Positions 7,724 through 17,600 of a stretch of 64,000 nt of DNA are shown here, piece by piece (position 1 is the first letter of the stretch; each line of letters opens with the position of its first letter). The notes beneath the pieces were generated by a model. It did no database searches, was not told the DNA's origin, and saw only the letters and a program-made list of their open reading frames with translations. Origin of the DNA: Flavobacterium sp. Leaf82 (lineage in GTDB: Bacteria; Bacteroidota; Bacteroidia; Flavobacteriales; Flavobacteriaceae); contig NZ_LMMA01000006.1 of assembly GCF_001422725.1 (NCBI RefSeq), forward strand, positions 124,001 through 188,000. Reading direction: 5' to 3'. Both the position numbers and the translations under genes were made by a program.

Positions 7724-8473
7724 ATGAAAATAAATATAAACAGCGAGATTAAAATTGAAAGTTATGATATTTTCACTTACAGAAGAATCAGGCGTGCGAT
7801 TGGTTATTTAGGAATTAGTCTTCCGATATTATTAGTGGGACTTTCTTTGATTTCTTTTTTTCAAACCAAAGTTCAGCCTTCTATTAGTGATTATTATTAC
7901 ACGAACTTAAGAGAAATATTTACCGGAACTTTATGCGCCGTTGGATTATTCCTTATTTGTTACAAAGGCAACAGAAATGCTTCATTCTGGAAAAACGATT
8001 ATTTACTGACCAACATTTCCGGAATTATGGCTATAGGAGTTGCTTTATTTCCAACAAATCCAGAGGATTTTAAGAATAAAATTTATACCCTGATTCCTTT
8101 TCCTGAAAAGTGGCTGGGTTGGCTTCATTATGGTTTTGCCGCATTATTGTTTTTGATATTTGCTTTATTAGCGATTAATGTTTTTACGATTGGGCAGGAA
8201 AACGAAACGAGAGCGCCGAAGAGTATTTTAAATGAAAACAACATTTACAGAACTTGTGGTTATGCAATTATTGTGTTGGTTATTCTGGTACCTATTTCAG
8301 AGTCTTTAAAATTATTTACCTATTCGACTTTGGTACTTGAGGCACTTGCGCTTTTTGCATTTGGAATTGCGTGGTTAATAAAAGGGCGTGCCTTGGGAGA
8401 TAAAGGTGCAATAGGACAAAAACTATATCAGGAAAATAATCCGGTTGATACTGAAAAAATCTTTGAGGAATAA
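7724..8473 (+). CDS. Hypothetical six-helix membrane protein (DUF998-like)
   Basis: A 249-residue inner-membrane protein with about six hydrophobic segments (27-47, 66-84, 92-110, 133-152, 177-195, 200-218). The motif SDYYYTNLREIFTGTL, followed by a Gly-rich helix and CYKG, resembles the first part of DUF998 proteins. No catalytic motif is visible. It starts 37 bases after the methyltransferase and is probably in the same transcript. Function unknown. Confidence 0.6.
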   Translation: MKININSEIKIESYDIFTYRRIRRAIGYLGISLPILLVGLSLISFFQTKVQPSISDYYYTNLREIFTGTLCAVGLFLICYKGNRNASFWKNDYLLTNISGIMAIGVALFPTNPEDFKNKIYTLIPFPEKWLGWLHYGFAALLFLIFALLAINVFTIGQENETRAPKSILNENNIYRTCGYAIIVLVILVPISESLKLFTYSTLVLEALALFAFGIAWLIKGRALGDKGAIGQKLYQENNPVDTEKIFEE

Positions 8474-8559
8474 TATTCCTAATTCAAAAACAAAAATATA
8501 AAATATAATTATTTTCTTACATTTAACAAATTCTATTTTATATTTTCTATTAGTTGAGT

Positions 8560-8567
8560 TACTTTTG
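8560..8567 (+). promoter_or_regulatory. -7 promoter box deciding the TonB receptor start
   Basis: TACTTTTG matches TAnnTTTG. The longest open frame begins at a TTG (8554) inside this promoter, so translation must begin downstream, at the ATG at 8605 that opens a normal signal peptide. Confidence 0.6.
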
Positions 8568-8604
8568 CAACTTTATTATTATTAAAGTTACTCCCTGTAA
8601 TCTC

Positions 8605-10809
8605 ATGAAATTATTATTTGTTCTTGGAATTTTTATGTTGTCTTTTTCTATAAATGCCCAATCTGTAAATGGTACAGTTACAAATACAGACGGAAAACCA
8701 ATTGACGATGTTCTCATTCATAATTTTACATCAAAAACGCATGCTCATAGCGATATCAACGGGAAATTTATAATCGAAAATACAAATCCTCAGGATAGTA
8801 TTCAAATCTCCAAACAAGGTTTTATTACTCAAAATTTTAAAATTCAGGGTACAGATTTACGATCTATTGTATTAGAAGAAAAACCGTTTTTACTTGAGGA
8901 GGTTACCATCACCAATAGTCTTAAATACCTGAATACAATTTCTAAAATAGACTTAGAAATTCAGCCTGTCTCAAATTCTCAGGATCTAATGCGCAAAGTG
9001 CCGGGACTTTTTATTGGTCAACATGCGGGCGGTGGAAAAGCAGAACAAATTTTTCTAAGAGGTTTTGACTGTGATCACGGTACAGATATTAGTGTTTCTG
9101 TAGACGGAATGCCTGTAAATATGGTTTCTCACGCACACGGTCAGGGTTATGCTGATCTTCATTTTGTAATTCCGGAAACGGTGGATAATATCGATTTTGA
9201 CAAAGGTGCTTATTTTGCCGATAAAGGCGATTTTACTACCACTGGTTACATTGCTTTTAATACTAAAAAAGCTTTAAAAAACAGTTCGGTATCTTTTGAA
9301 ATGGGGCAATTTGATACTTTTAGAACGGTTGCTTTGTTTGATTTACTAAATACTGAAAACCAATCGGCTTATTTTGCCGGAGAATACATGATGACGAATG
9401 GTTATTTTGATGCTCCGCAAAACTTTAACCGCATCAATTTATTTGCAAAATATTCTGCTAAAATAAAGAACGGAGATAACATTGCGATCTCGTTATCTCA
9501 TTTTACAAGTCAATGGGATGCGAGCGGACAAATTCCGGATCGTGCTGTAAATAGCGGAATGATTTCGCATTTTGGGGCAATTGATTCTAATGAAGGTGGA
9601 AATACCGGACGAACAAATGTAAACCTGCAATATGATTCTAAAATTGACGATTATTCTAAGATTAAAAACACGGCATATTTAAGTAAATATGATTTTGAAC
9701 TGTTTTCTAATTTTACCTTTTTCTTGAACGATCCTGTAAACGGAGACCAAATCAGGCAAAAAGATAATCGAACCATTGTAGGATTTCAGTCTGATTATGA
9801 CCGCAAAATAAATGACAAATGGAGTTTTAAATTAGGTGCCGGATTGCGAAATGATAACAATAAAAATATCGAATTATCACATACGGTAAATCGAAAAACT
9901 GTTCTGGAATATTTAAGCCTTGGAAATGTAAATCAGACGAATCTTTTCTCGTATGCCAGCGCTGATTTTATATCCGGAAAATGGCTTATTAATACGGGCT
10001 TGCGTCTGGATTATTTTAAATTTGGTTACGAAGATCAATTGGCGCCAACTTACAGCAATCAAACACAGACGAAAGCAATTGTAAGCCCTAAACTAAATTT
10101 TTTATATACTCAGGATAATACTTTACAATATTTCTTAAAATTAGGAAAAGGTTTTCACAGCAATGATGCGCGTGTTGTAGTGGCACAAAAAGGTCAAAAA
10201 ATTCTTCCTGAAACTTATGGTGCAGATCTGGGTATTAATTGGAAACCTTTTCCAAGAATGATCGTTAACTCGGCTTTGTGGTACTTATATCTGGCACAGG
10301 AATTTGTATATGTGGGCGATGAAGCGGTTGTTGAACCAAGCGGAAAAACAGCACGTAAAGGTTTTGATTTTGGCTTAAGATATCAATTTACCAATTGGTT
10401 ATTCTGGAACACTGATTATACTTATACACATGCCCGCTCTATTGATGAACCAAAAGGACAGGATTATTTACCTCTTGCTCCTGTTCATACTTTAACAAGC
10501 GGACTTTCTATTAAAGATTTAAAAGGATTTTCAGGAAGTTTAAGAACACGGTTTTTAGGCGACAGACCTGCAAACGAAGATAACTCTGTTGTTGCAAAAG
10601 GATATTGCATCACGGATTTCTCCGTAAATTATCAAATTAAAAAGATTTCGATTGGGATAAACATTGACAATATTTTTGATACGAAATGGAAAGAAACACA
10701 ATTTTTAACAGAGACAAGACTGGCTACAGAAACTGATCCTGTCGAAGAAATACATTTTACAGCCGGAACTCCTTTTAATGCCAGGTTAATCCTGAAATAT
10801 AGCTGGTAG
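8605..10809 (+). CDS. TonB-dependent outer-membrane receptor with carboxypeptidase-like domain
   Basis: Start chosen at the ATG that opens a signal peptide (MKLLFVLGIFMLSFSINA, residues 1-18). A carboxypeptidase-regulatory-like domain (about 20-95, VNGTVTNTDGKPIDDVLI) follows, then a plug (about 115-215, LMRKVPGLFIGQHAGGGKAE, FLRGFDCDHGTD) and a 22-strand-type barrel ending NARLILKYSW. The receptor imports a substrate across the outer membrane using TonB. His and Asp are rich in the plug (DCDHGTD, SHAHGQ), which could suit a metal or metal-chelate, but the substrate is unknown. No SusD partner is adjacent. Confidence 0.9.
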   Translation: MKLLFVLGIFMLSFSINAQSVNGTVTNTDGKPIDDVLIHNFTSKTHAHSDINGKFIIENTNPQDSIQISKQGFITQNFKIQGTDLRSIVLEEKPFLLEEVTITNSLKYLNTISKIDLEIQPVSNSQDLMRKVPGLFIGQHAGGGKAEQIFLRGFDCDHGTDISVSVDGMPVNMVSHAHGQGYADLHFVIPETVDNIDFDKGAYFADKGDFTTTGYIAFNTKKALKNSSVSFEMGQFDTFRTVALFDLLNTENQSAYFAGEYMMTNGYFDAPQNFNRINLFAKYSAKIKNGDNIAISLSHFTSQWDASGQIPDRAVNSGMISHFGAIDSNEGGNTGRTNVNLQYDSKIDDYSKIKNTAYLSKYDFELFSNFTFFLNDPVNGDQIRQKDNRTIVGFQSDYDRKINDKWSFKLGAGLRNDNNKNIELSHTVNRKTVLEYLSLGNVNQTNLFSYASADFISGKWLINTGLRLDYFKFGYEDQLAPTYSNQTQTKAIVSPKLNFLYTQDNTLQYFLKLGKGFHSNDARVVVAQKGQKILPETYGADLGINWKPFPRMIVNSALWYLYLAQEFVYVGDEAVVEPSGKTARKGFDFGLRYQFTNWLFWNTDYTYTHARSIDEPKGQDYLPLAPVHTLTSGLSIKDLKGFSGSLRTRFLGDRPANEDNSVVAKGYCITDFSVNYQIKKISIGINIDNIFDTKWKETQFLTETRLATETDPVEEIHFTAGTPFNARLILKYSW

Positions 10810-10902
10810 TAATTATTATTTTCAAATATAAAAATTCAGATATTGAGTTTTTTCTATGTTTATTTAATTGAAGTTCCTTTATAATGCTTTACAAGAATAT
10901 CT

Positions 10903-10953
10903 TAACTTTGGTCTGGCTGCATAAGACAGTTTTTACTCAAACAGATAGTCCAG
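10903..10953 (+). promoter_or_regulatory. MocR gene promoter and probable self-binding sites
   Basis: A -7 box TAACTTTG (10903-10910) overlaps TGGTCTGG (10909-10916). ATAGTCCAG (10945-10953) ends right before the ATG. The first motif recurs exactly, and the second as its exact reverse complement, in front of the yggS gene (12929-12936 and 12959-12967). This suggests autoregulation by MocR. Confidence 0.55.
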
Positions 10954-12366
10954 ATGTTACGACCTTGGCAATTAGAAATTCAGTTAGACAAAAAATCCAA
11001 TACGGCACTTTATCTTCAAATTGCCGATGCGATTATTTATGCCATAAAATCCGGTAAATTATCTAGTGGCAATGCTTTACCCGGAAGCAGGCAATTAGCA
11101 GGTTTACTACTCGTGAATCGAAATACTGTAATCGAAGCTCTTGATGTTTTAATTGCCGAAGGGTGGCTGATTACCATAGACAGAAAAGGAACTTTTGTTG
11201 CTGACATACTACCGGAAATACTTCTGGATAAAAAACGCAAAGAGCCTAAAACAGTTGATGATAGTGAAGTAAAACCTCATCTTGTTTTTGATGACGGTCT
11301 CCCAGATAGCCGACTTGCTCCTATGACTGATCTTGCCCGCGCTTACAGGGAAATCTTTAATCGAAAATCACGTTGGCAGATCATGGGATACAGTACTGAA
11401 TTTGGTACTGTAGATTTTAGAAAGGCAATTGCGCAAATGCTAAATTTTAAAAGAGGAATGAATGTTTCTCCAGATCAAATTTGTATTACGCGCGGCAGTC
11501 AAATGGCGATGTATCTTGCCGCTCATTGTTTATTTTCTCAGGGCGATTATGTTATGATCGAAAATCCGGGGTATAAACCGGCATGGAAAGCGTTTGAAAA
11601 TGCAGGAGCAAAATTGCTTCCGGTAAGTATTGATGGTGATGGACTAAATTTAGTTGAAGTCGAAAAATACCTAAAAACATACAGTACTATAAAAGCCATA
11701 TATGTTACGCCACATCATCAATTTCCAACTACGGTAACGATGAGTCTCAAAAAGAGATTAAAACTTATTGAATTATCCAATCGATATGGTTTTACAATAA
11801 TTGAGGATGATTATGATCACGAATTTCATTTTGGTCAGCGTCCGGTATTACCTATTTCAAGTTATGAAAATGCTCAAAACTTTATCTACATTGGCACTTT
11901 AAGCAAGATTGTAGCGCCGGCATTGCGTATTGGTTATTTGGTGACTACTCCTGAAAACATTCGAAAAGTAGGCGAACACAGGAAAATAATCGATGTACAA
12001 GGTGACAATATTATGGAAGAAGCCGTGCTGCATCTTATCAATGAAGGAATTATTAAAAGGCATCTTAAAAAAACGAATCTGATTTATAAATCAAAAAGAG
12101 ATTATTTTGAGAGTCTCTGTAATCAACATCTTAAAGATAAGATTACTTTCTCTAAACCTGAAGGTGGTCTGGCTTTTTGGATTGTACCCAATTCTAAAAT
12201 TGACGTCGCATTTGTTTGTCAGCAATTATTAAGCAAAGGCATTAAAATCATAAATCCTGAAAATTTTAGCTTTACAGATTCTATTTCCGGATTTAGATTA
12301 GGTTATGCCTCCCTTACTGAGCAACAAATGGAGGATGGAATTATAGCACTTTCAGAATTTATATAA
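10954..12366 (+). CDS. MocR/PdxR-type PLP-dependent GntR transcription factor
   Basis: A 470-residue regulator made of a GntR winged helix (about 15-85, LYLQIADAIIYAIKSGKL and GSRQLAGLLLVNRNTVIEAL) and an aminotransferase class I fold (about 115-468). The PLP lysine is in IGTLSK (Lys318), and the conserved EDDYDHEF is present. MocR proteins bind PLP in this domain and control B6 synthesis, GABA or other amine genes. The promoter shares exact motifs with that of yggS 2 kb downstream, which fits a PLP-responsive circuit. The usual pdxS/pdxT targets are not in the window. Confidence 0.9.
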   Translation: MLRPWQLEIQLDKKSNTALYLQIADAIIYAIKSGKLSSGNALPGSRQLAGLLLVNRNTVIEALDVLIAEGWLITIDRKGTFVADILPEILLDKKRKEPKTVDDSEVKPHLVFDDGLPDSRLAPMTDLARAYREIFNRKSRWQIMGYSTEFGTVDFRKAIAQMLNFKRGMNVSPDQICITRGSQMAMYLAAHCLFSQGDYVMIENPGYKPAWKAFENAGAKLLPVSIDGDGLNLVEVEKYLKTYSTIKAIYVTPHHQFPTTVTMSLKKRLKLIELSNRYGFTIIEDDYDHEFHFGQRPVLPISSYENAQNFIYIGTLSKIVAPALRIGYLVTTPENIRKVGEHRKIIDVQGDNIMEEAVLHLINEGIIKRHLKKTNLIYKSKRDYFESLCNQHLKDKITFSKPEGGLAFWIVPNSKIDVAFVCQQLLSKGIKIINPENFSFTDSISGFRLGYASLTEQQMEDGIIALSEFI

Positions 12367-12373
12367 AAAATTA

Positions 12374-12402
12374 AGGCTGAAAAACCTTTTATTTTTCAGC
12401 CT
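12374..12402. terminator. Bidirectional terminator between the MocR and DUF2024 genes
   Basis: An 11-bp stem (AGGCTGAAAAA with TTTTTCAGCCT) lies between two convergent genes. Confidence 0.7.
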
Positions 12403-12424
12403 GTAAAATTTTGAATTAAGGTAA

Positions 12425-12688
12425 TTAGTTACAATTTTCCATTTCGATAATAGAAAAACCATTTTCCTTAATCTGATTTTCTACTTCTGTTGGTGCTTTA
12501 TCAATATGACAAAATCTACATTCTTTTGAGGTTAAAGGCTGACCTTCCTGTGAAACTGTTTTTAAATATTTTTTCCCAAATTCAAAAATCTCATTTTCGT
12601 CATTTGTATTCTCGTCTACAAGAATATCAAAATGCATCACTTTTCCGTCTTTTCGGGTAACATAAGTATCCCATACTGCTACTTTCAT
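12425..12688 (-). CDS. DUF2024 family protein
   Basis: An 87-residue protein beginning MKVAVWDTYVTRKDGKVMHF, the characteristic DUF2024 start, with ECRFCH in the middle. The fold is small and cytoplasmic, and the function is unknown. It is divergent from yggS, and the gap between them carries the motifs shared with the MocR promoter, so it could belong to the same regulon. Confidence 0.8.
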   Translation of the reverse strand: MKVAVWDTYVTRKDGKVMHFDILVDENTNDENEIFEFGKKYLKTVSQEGQPLTSKECRFCHIDKAPTEVENQIKENGFSIIEMENCN

Positions 12689-12901
12689 AAATTGTTCTTT
12701 TAGTTTTTATTAGCTGATTGTGCAGTTTATTTAAACACAATCTATTTCTCTTTTTTAAATTAAATCTTTGTCCTGAATATTTTTTCTGGCAGATTGAGCA
12801 GATTTTTTTAATCTGTTTAACCTTTTAATCCAATAGCTATCTTGAGTGGCTTTGATTTTTATTAGAACAAATTTACTCCGGTTATTCAGAAGCGGTATAA
12901 T

Positions 12902-13020
12902 CCAGTTTTTTGATTTATTGCAAATTACTGGTCTGGTTTCTATTTCATAAAAATGAAACTGGACTATTTTAAAACCTTAAAACTGGATCAGAACTATAAA
13001 CCAGATAACTTATAATTTTG
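12902..13020 (+). promoter_or_regulatory. yggS promoter with repeated CCAG/CTGG operator-like sites
   Basis: The 336-base gap 12689-13024 holds a cluster of sites: TCCAGTTTT (12901-12909), ACTGGTCTGGTTTC (12927-12940), AAACTGGACTATTTT (12956-12970), AAACTGGATCAG (12980-12991), AAACCAGATAAC (12998-13009) and a -7 box TAATTTTG (13013-13020). TGGTCTGG and CTGGACTAT match the MocR promoter exactly. The -7 box ends 4 bases before the ATG, so the mRNA may have almost no leader. Confidence 0.55.
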
Positions 13021-13024
13021 CATC

Positions 13025-13756
13025 ATGAATGAGATGATAATTTCGAACTTAAAAGAAGTTCATAATAGAATTGAAGCTGCTTGTAAACTTTCGGGCAGAA
13101 ACACAAATGATGTTCAATTATTATTGGCTACGAAAACTGTTCCTGCCGATAAAATCAAAATTGCCATTGAAGCCGGAGAAACTTTAATGGGCGAGAATAA
13201 AATGCAGGAGTTGCGGGATAAAGATTTTGACTTAAAAGGATTAAATATTGAACGTCATTTTATTGGTCATCTTCAAACCAATAAAATAAAAGATGTCCTG
13301 AAATATGTTTCCTGCATTCAGTCTCTGGACAGATTGAATCTGGCACAGGAACTTGATAAACAATTACAAAAAGAAGGCAGAAATCTGGATGTTTTTATAC
13401 AGGTAAATACTTCGTTTGAGGAAAGTAAATTTGGACTTCCGCCGCATGAAGTAATTTCGTTTATAAGAGAAATAAAGAAATACGGTACTTTAAAAATAAA
13501 AGGTTTAATGACGATTGGTTTATTAGATGTTGAGAAAGAAAAAATGCTGCCTTCCTTAAGGTTATTGAGAGAAATCAGGGATGATATTTATAATGCAAAA
13601 ATAGAAGGAACAGGAGATTTAAAACTTTCTATGGGAATGTCTCAGGATTTAGAACTGGCTATTGCCGAAGGTTCTAATCTGGTTAGAATTGGAACTTCGA
13701 TTTTTGGAAACCGCTTTTTGGGAAAAGATATTTGGAATGAGAATATTGCAGAATAA
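13025..13756 (+). CDS. yggS: YggS/PLPBP-type pyridoxal phosphate homeostasis protein
   Basis: A 243-residue cytoplasmic protein of the YggS/PROSC family, an alanine-racemase-like barrel that binds PLP without known catalysis and balances B6 vitamers and amino/keto acids. PLP Lys37 is in LLLATKTV. Also visible are GENKMQE, HFIGHLQTNK, IQSLD, GLMTIG, LSMGMSQDLELAI and VRIGTSIFG. The first ATG lies 4 bases past the -7 box; a second Met is residue 4. It precedes an AAA+ ATPase gene that has its own -7 box. Confidence 0.92.
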   Translation: MNEMIISNLKEVHNRIEAACKLSGRNTNDVQLLLATKTVPADKIKIAIEAGETLMGENKMQELRDKDFDLKGLNIERHFIGHLQTNKIKDVLKYVSCIQSLDRLNLAQELDKQLQKEGRNLDVFIQVNTSFEESKFGLPPHEVISFIREIKKYGTLKIKGLMTIGLLDVEKEKMLPSLRLLREIRDDIYNAKIEGTGDLKLSMGMSQDLELAIAEGSNLVRIGTSIFGNRFLGKDIWNENIAE

Positions 13757-13760
13757 ACTT

Positions 13761-13768
13761 TAATTTTG
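13761..13768 (+). promoter_or_regulatory. -7 promoter box before the AAA+ gene
   Basis: TAATTTTG, with the same following bases (CATCA) as the yggS promoter. It sits inside the longest open frame of the AAA+ gene, which begins at a TTG at 13766, so the true start is the ATG at 13787. Confidence 0.45.
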
Positions 13769-13786
13769 CATCAAATAAAAATTGAA

Positions 13787-14512
13787 ATGAATCTATACGA
13801 GCTTACCGTAAATGATACCGAAAAAATAGCTTTAGCTGATTTACTTTTTAGTGAAGAAAATAAGGCTGCTTTAATGCAAACGATTAAAGAACATGAATAT
13901 CTTGAGGAATTAAAAAAATACAATCTTAAAGTAGATAACAAAATATTACTTCACGGACATTCCGGTTGCGGTAAAACGACCACGGCAAAAGCTATTGCAA
14001 CTGCTTTGAACAAAAATATTGTGATTATTAACCTGAGTACTTTAATCAATGCCCGAATTGGTGAAACATCAAAAAATGTAAAAGCTATATTCGATAAAGC
14101 GATTAGAGAAAAGTCGGTATTATTTTTAGATGAATTCGACCAGATTGGCAAAAGTCGCGATAGCGATGATAAAGACGTTGGCGAAATGAGACGTCTTGTT
14201 AATACCATTATTCAGCTTATTGATTATTTCCCTACGGATAGTTTGCTTATTTGTGCTACGAATCATTATCATACTATTGATACTGCTTTGTTGAGAAGAT
14301 TCCAGATTCGGCTACAGTTTGAAATGCCTGTCGAAAGTGAATTAGATATTTATTATGACAAATTATTGAATACTTTTCCTATTCATTTACAAGATATTCC
14401 ACGTAAGTATAAAATCTCATATGCCGAAGCGAAAGATTATATTCATACAACGATGAAAAAACAAATTATTGCAGAATTGGAACTTCAAAAACTATTAGAA
14501 GTTACGGAATAA
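13787..14512 (+). CDS. Single-domain AAA+ ATPase
   Basis: A 241-residue protein counted from the ATG at 13787. One AAA+ module is seen: Walker A GHSGCGKT (57-64), Walker B LFLDEFD (112-118), sensor 1 ATNH, and arginine finger LLRRF. It resembles the classic AAA modules of proteasome- or Vps4-like ATPases but has no added domain. It lies 30 bases after yggS and may share its transcript as well as using its own promoter. Possible roles are protein remodelling or a local accessory system; the partner is unknown. Confidence 0.8.
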   Translation: MNLYELTVNDTEKIALADLLFSEENKAALMQTIKEHEYLEELKKYNLKVDNKILLHGHSGCGKTTTAKAIATALNKNIVIINLSTLINARIGETSKNVKAIFDKAIREKSVLFLDEFDQIGKSRDSDDKDVGEMRRLVNTIIQLIDYFPTDSLLICATNHYHTIDTALLRRFQIRLQFEMPVESELDIYYDKLLNTFPIHLQDIPRKYKISYAEAKDYIHTTMKKQIIAELELQKLLEVTE

Positions 14513-14554
14513 CTGCAATAATTTTCTACCAAATAAAAAGCTTTTATATCAAAA

Positions 14555-14582
14555 AAAACCATTCGCCTCGACGAATGGTTTT
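14555..14582. terminator. Bidirectional terminator between the AAA+ gene and the T9SS adhesin
   Basis: An 11-bp stem (AAAACCATTCG with CGAATGGTTTT) is flanked by A and T runs and sits between convergent genes. Confidence 0.8.
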
Positions 14583-14604
14583 TAATTTTAAATTAAACTG
14601 ATAT

Positions 14605-17600
14605 TTAATAAATCACTTTTTTAGTCGCGATACGGTTATCATTCAAAACTACTTTAACAACTAAAACCTGATTACTGGATCTTAAGCTATTGATAATTAA
14701 TTTAGAATCTGATACGCCATCTTTCCTGTAAAGTAAATTTCCTGCTACATCAAAAACAAATACCTGATTTATAGTCTGATTAGTAGTTTCTACATTAATT
14801 ACCTGATTAAAAGCAGTAACTGTAGTTGCTTTTTCGGCTGACTCTAAATCTGTTCCTGCTGATGCAATTTCTGAAATTGATTTCCCAAATGAAGATAAAA
14901 CTGTAACAGTAGTTGATTCAGAATTTACAATAAAGCATGTTCCGCCCTGAACAACAGCTCTAAATTGAGTAGTTTCTGTTAATGGTCCTGAAGTATAAGT
15001 CTTGTTTTTATTCGCTATATCTGACCATGTAGTAAATGGACTTACAGAAGATTGCCATTTAGTAACACCTCCTGTATTACCTGATAATGTAAGCAAACCA
15101 CTTGTACTGCCTGAAGTAATTGTAGTACCACCTGTAACTGTTCCTCCAACTAATCCTGTTGTTATTGTTATAGATATTGGATAAGATTGTGAACAAACAG
15201 CATTGTTAATTACTAATGTTCCTGAATAAGTTCCTGGTAAAACATTTGGAGCGATGTCAATTAAAATAAAAGTAGTACTTGTTGAAAAGGTAAATGAAGT
15301 AGTTGGTTTGTCTTCCAATAAAGCATCATTTGCTGCCACATCCCAATCTATAGAATAACTTGAAGGACTACCACTAGAGGTCGTATATTGCAAAAGCGCA
15401 CCTTGAGGGTTATTACTTGAACAAACCGAATTAATTATTCCTGTTGTTGTAATTGTAGGGCCCTGATTTACCGTTACTGTAAAACTGTTACCTGAACTCT
15501 CTACACCATTTGCATTTTTTACTGTTAGTGTTCCTGTATAAGTCGCTACAGCTGTACCTGCGGGCACATCAATTATAAATGGTGAATTATACACCAGCGT
15601 TGCATCTGTAACATCTACAAAATTATTTGCAGGAGATGTATTCCAGACAATACTATAGGTAGTTGGACTTCCTGTAATTGCACCTACTGCTAATTTTGTA
15701 GTTTGTGCATTGATATTTGAACATACAAGGTTGGCAGAAGGTGCTGTTTGTATTGTTGGTGCCGGTTCAGTTATCTCTATAGATACAGGTATACTTGTCT
15801 CACAAATTTCACCGTAAATCTTCAATCTACCTTGATAAGTTCCTGGTAAAACATCTGCAGATATTTCAATATTATTTAGGATACCGCCATTTGGTGCAAA
15901 AGCAAATGAAGTAATAGGCTGATCTGCTAAAGAACGAAGATTTGCCTGATCGTTCCAATCAACAGAATAACTGGTAGGACTGCCAGTAGTGCTATCATAG
16001 GTTAAAGTTGTCGTCTGCGGGCTACTGCTTGTATTAACCGGATCAATAGAAACTACGAATCCTGGTGCAGAAATATTAACAAGCTGATTTACTTTTAAAG
16101 TAAAAACTGAACCTAAACTTGTATTACCGCTTGCATCTTTTACAGTCAATGTTCCTGTATAAGTATTTGCATTAGTACTTACAGGTACAATAATTGTTAT
16201 AGGAGAATCTGGCAATTGTGCGTCAGTAATTTGCGAAAGATTGTTTGCCGGAGATGCGTTCCAAACAATACTGTAAGTTACAGGATTTCCTGTTGTAGCA
16301 CTATAATTTAATGTGGTACTATTTACAAAAAAATGAACGTCTGGACAAATGTCTGCTGCAGAAGATGCTAATTCTATTGTTGGTAAAGCATTTACCGTTA
16401 TAGTTACAGGAAGAACACCAAAGCATGTTCCATTAATAATATACATTGTGCCTGTATAAGATCCTGGTGCAACATTAGCAGGGATCTCAATATTATTTAT
16501 AACACCTCCACTTGATACAAAAGTAAAAGGAACATCTTCCTGATTTTCAAATGAAGCACCAAGTGCTTCTAAACCCCAATATAGAGAATAACTAGTAGGA
16601 TCTCCCGTAACACCTGAATATGTTAATGAGGCATTTTGAGCGCTAGTGCTTTGATTAACCGAATCAATCTGGCCAGTAGAAGTAATTGTAGGACTTTCTT
16701 GTATATGTATATCAAAAGAAGAATTAGAACTTACACAACCTGCTGCATTTTTTACAGTTAATATACCTGTATAGGTTCCTGCAATTGTTCCTTCCGGAAT
16801 CTCAATTTCAATTGGACTATCCGGCAAACTTTCATTAGTAACATTTGCAAAGCTATTATTTGGAGACGATGCATCCCAAACAATACTGTAGGTTAAAGGA
16901 GATCCTGTCGTGTTACTATAAGCCAGCTCTATAGGTTGGCTAAAACTATTATACGAACAAGCATTAAACTCAGTTTGTGTTAATGTTATTGTTGGTGATG
17001 GATTTACTGTTACTGTAAAAATTGAACCTGGAGTGCTGACAGCGCCATTTGCATTTTTTACTGTCAATGTTCCTGTATAAGTTCCAGCTACTGTACCTGC
17101 AGGAATAACAATTGTAAAAGGGCTGGCTGGTATAGCTCCATCTATAACTGTTGCAAAACTATTTGCAGGAGATACATCCCATACAATACTATATGTTGTT
17201 GGGCTTCCTGTGAGCGAACCATAACTTAAGTCTGTAGTTTGTATAGTAGAACTTGAACAAACAGTCGTTGCTGCAGCTGCTAATTCAATAGTTGGCAAAG
17301 CATTTATGGTTATAGAAATTGATTGAACACTACTACAAAACACACTCGAATCTCCAATAATTAGTTTTCCTGTATAAGTTCCAGCTGGTGTATTTGCTGG
17401 TATCACAATTGTATTTATGACACCTCCACTTGATGAAAAATTAAACAAAGTTTCAGATTGATCTTCAATCGCATCAGAATCCCATATAACACTATATCTT
17501 ACTGGGTTATTTACACTTGCAGTATATGATAATAAGGCATTTTGACTGCTAGTACTCGTGTTAATCTCATCAAGAATTCCTGTTGTAGTAATTGAAGGAG

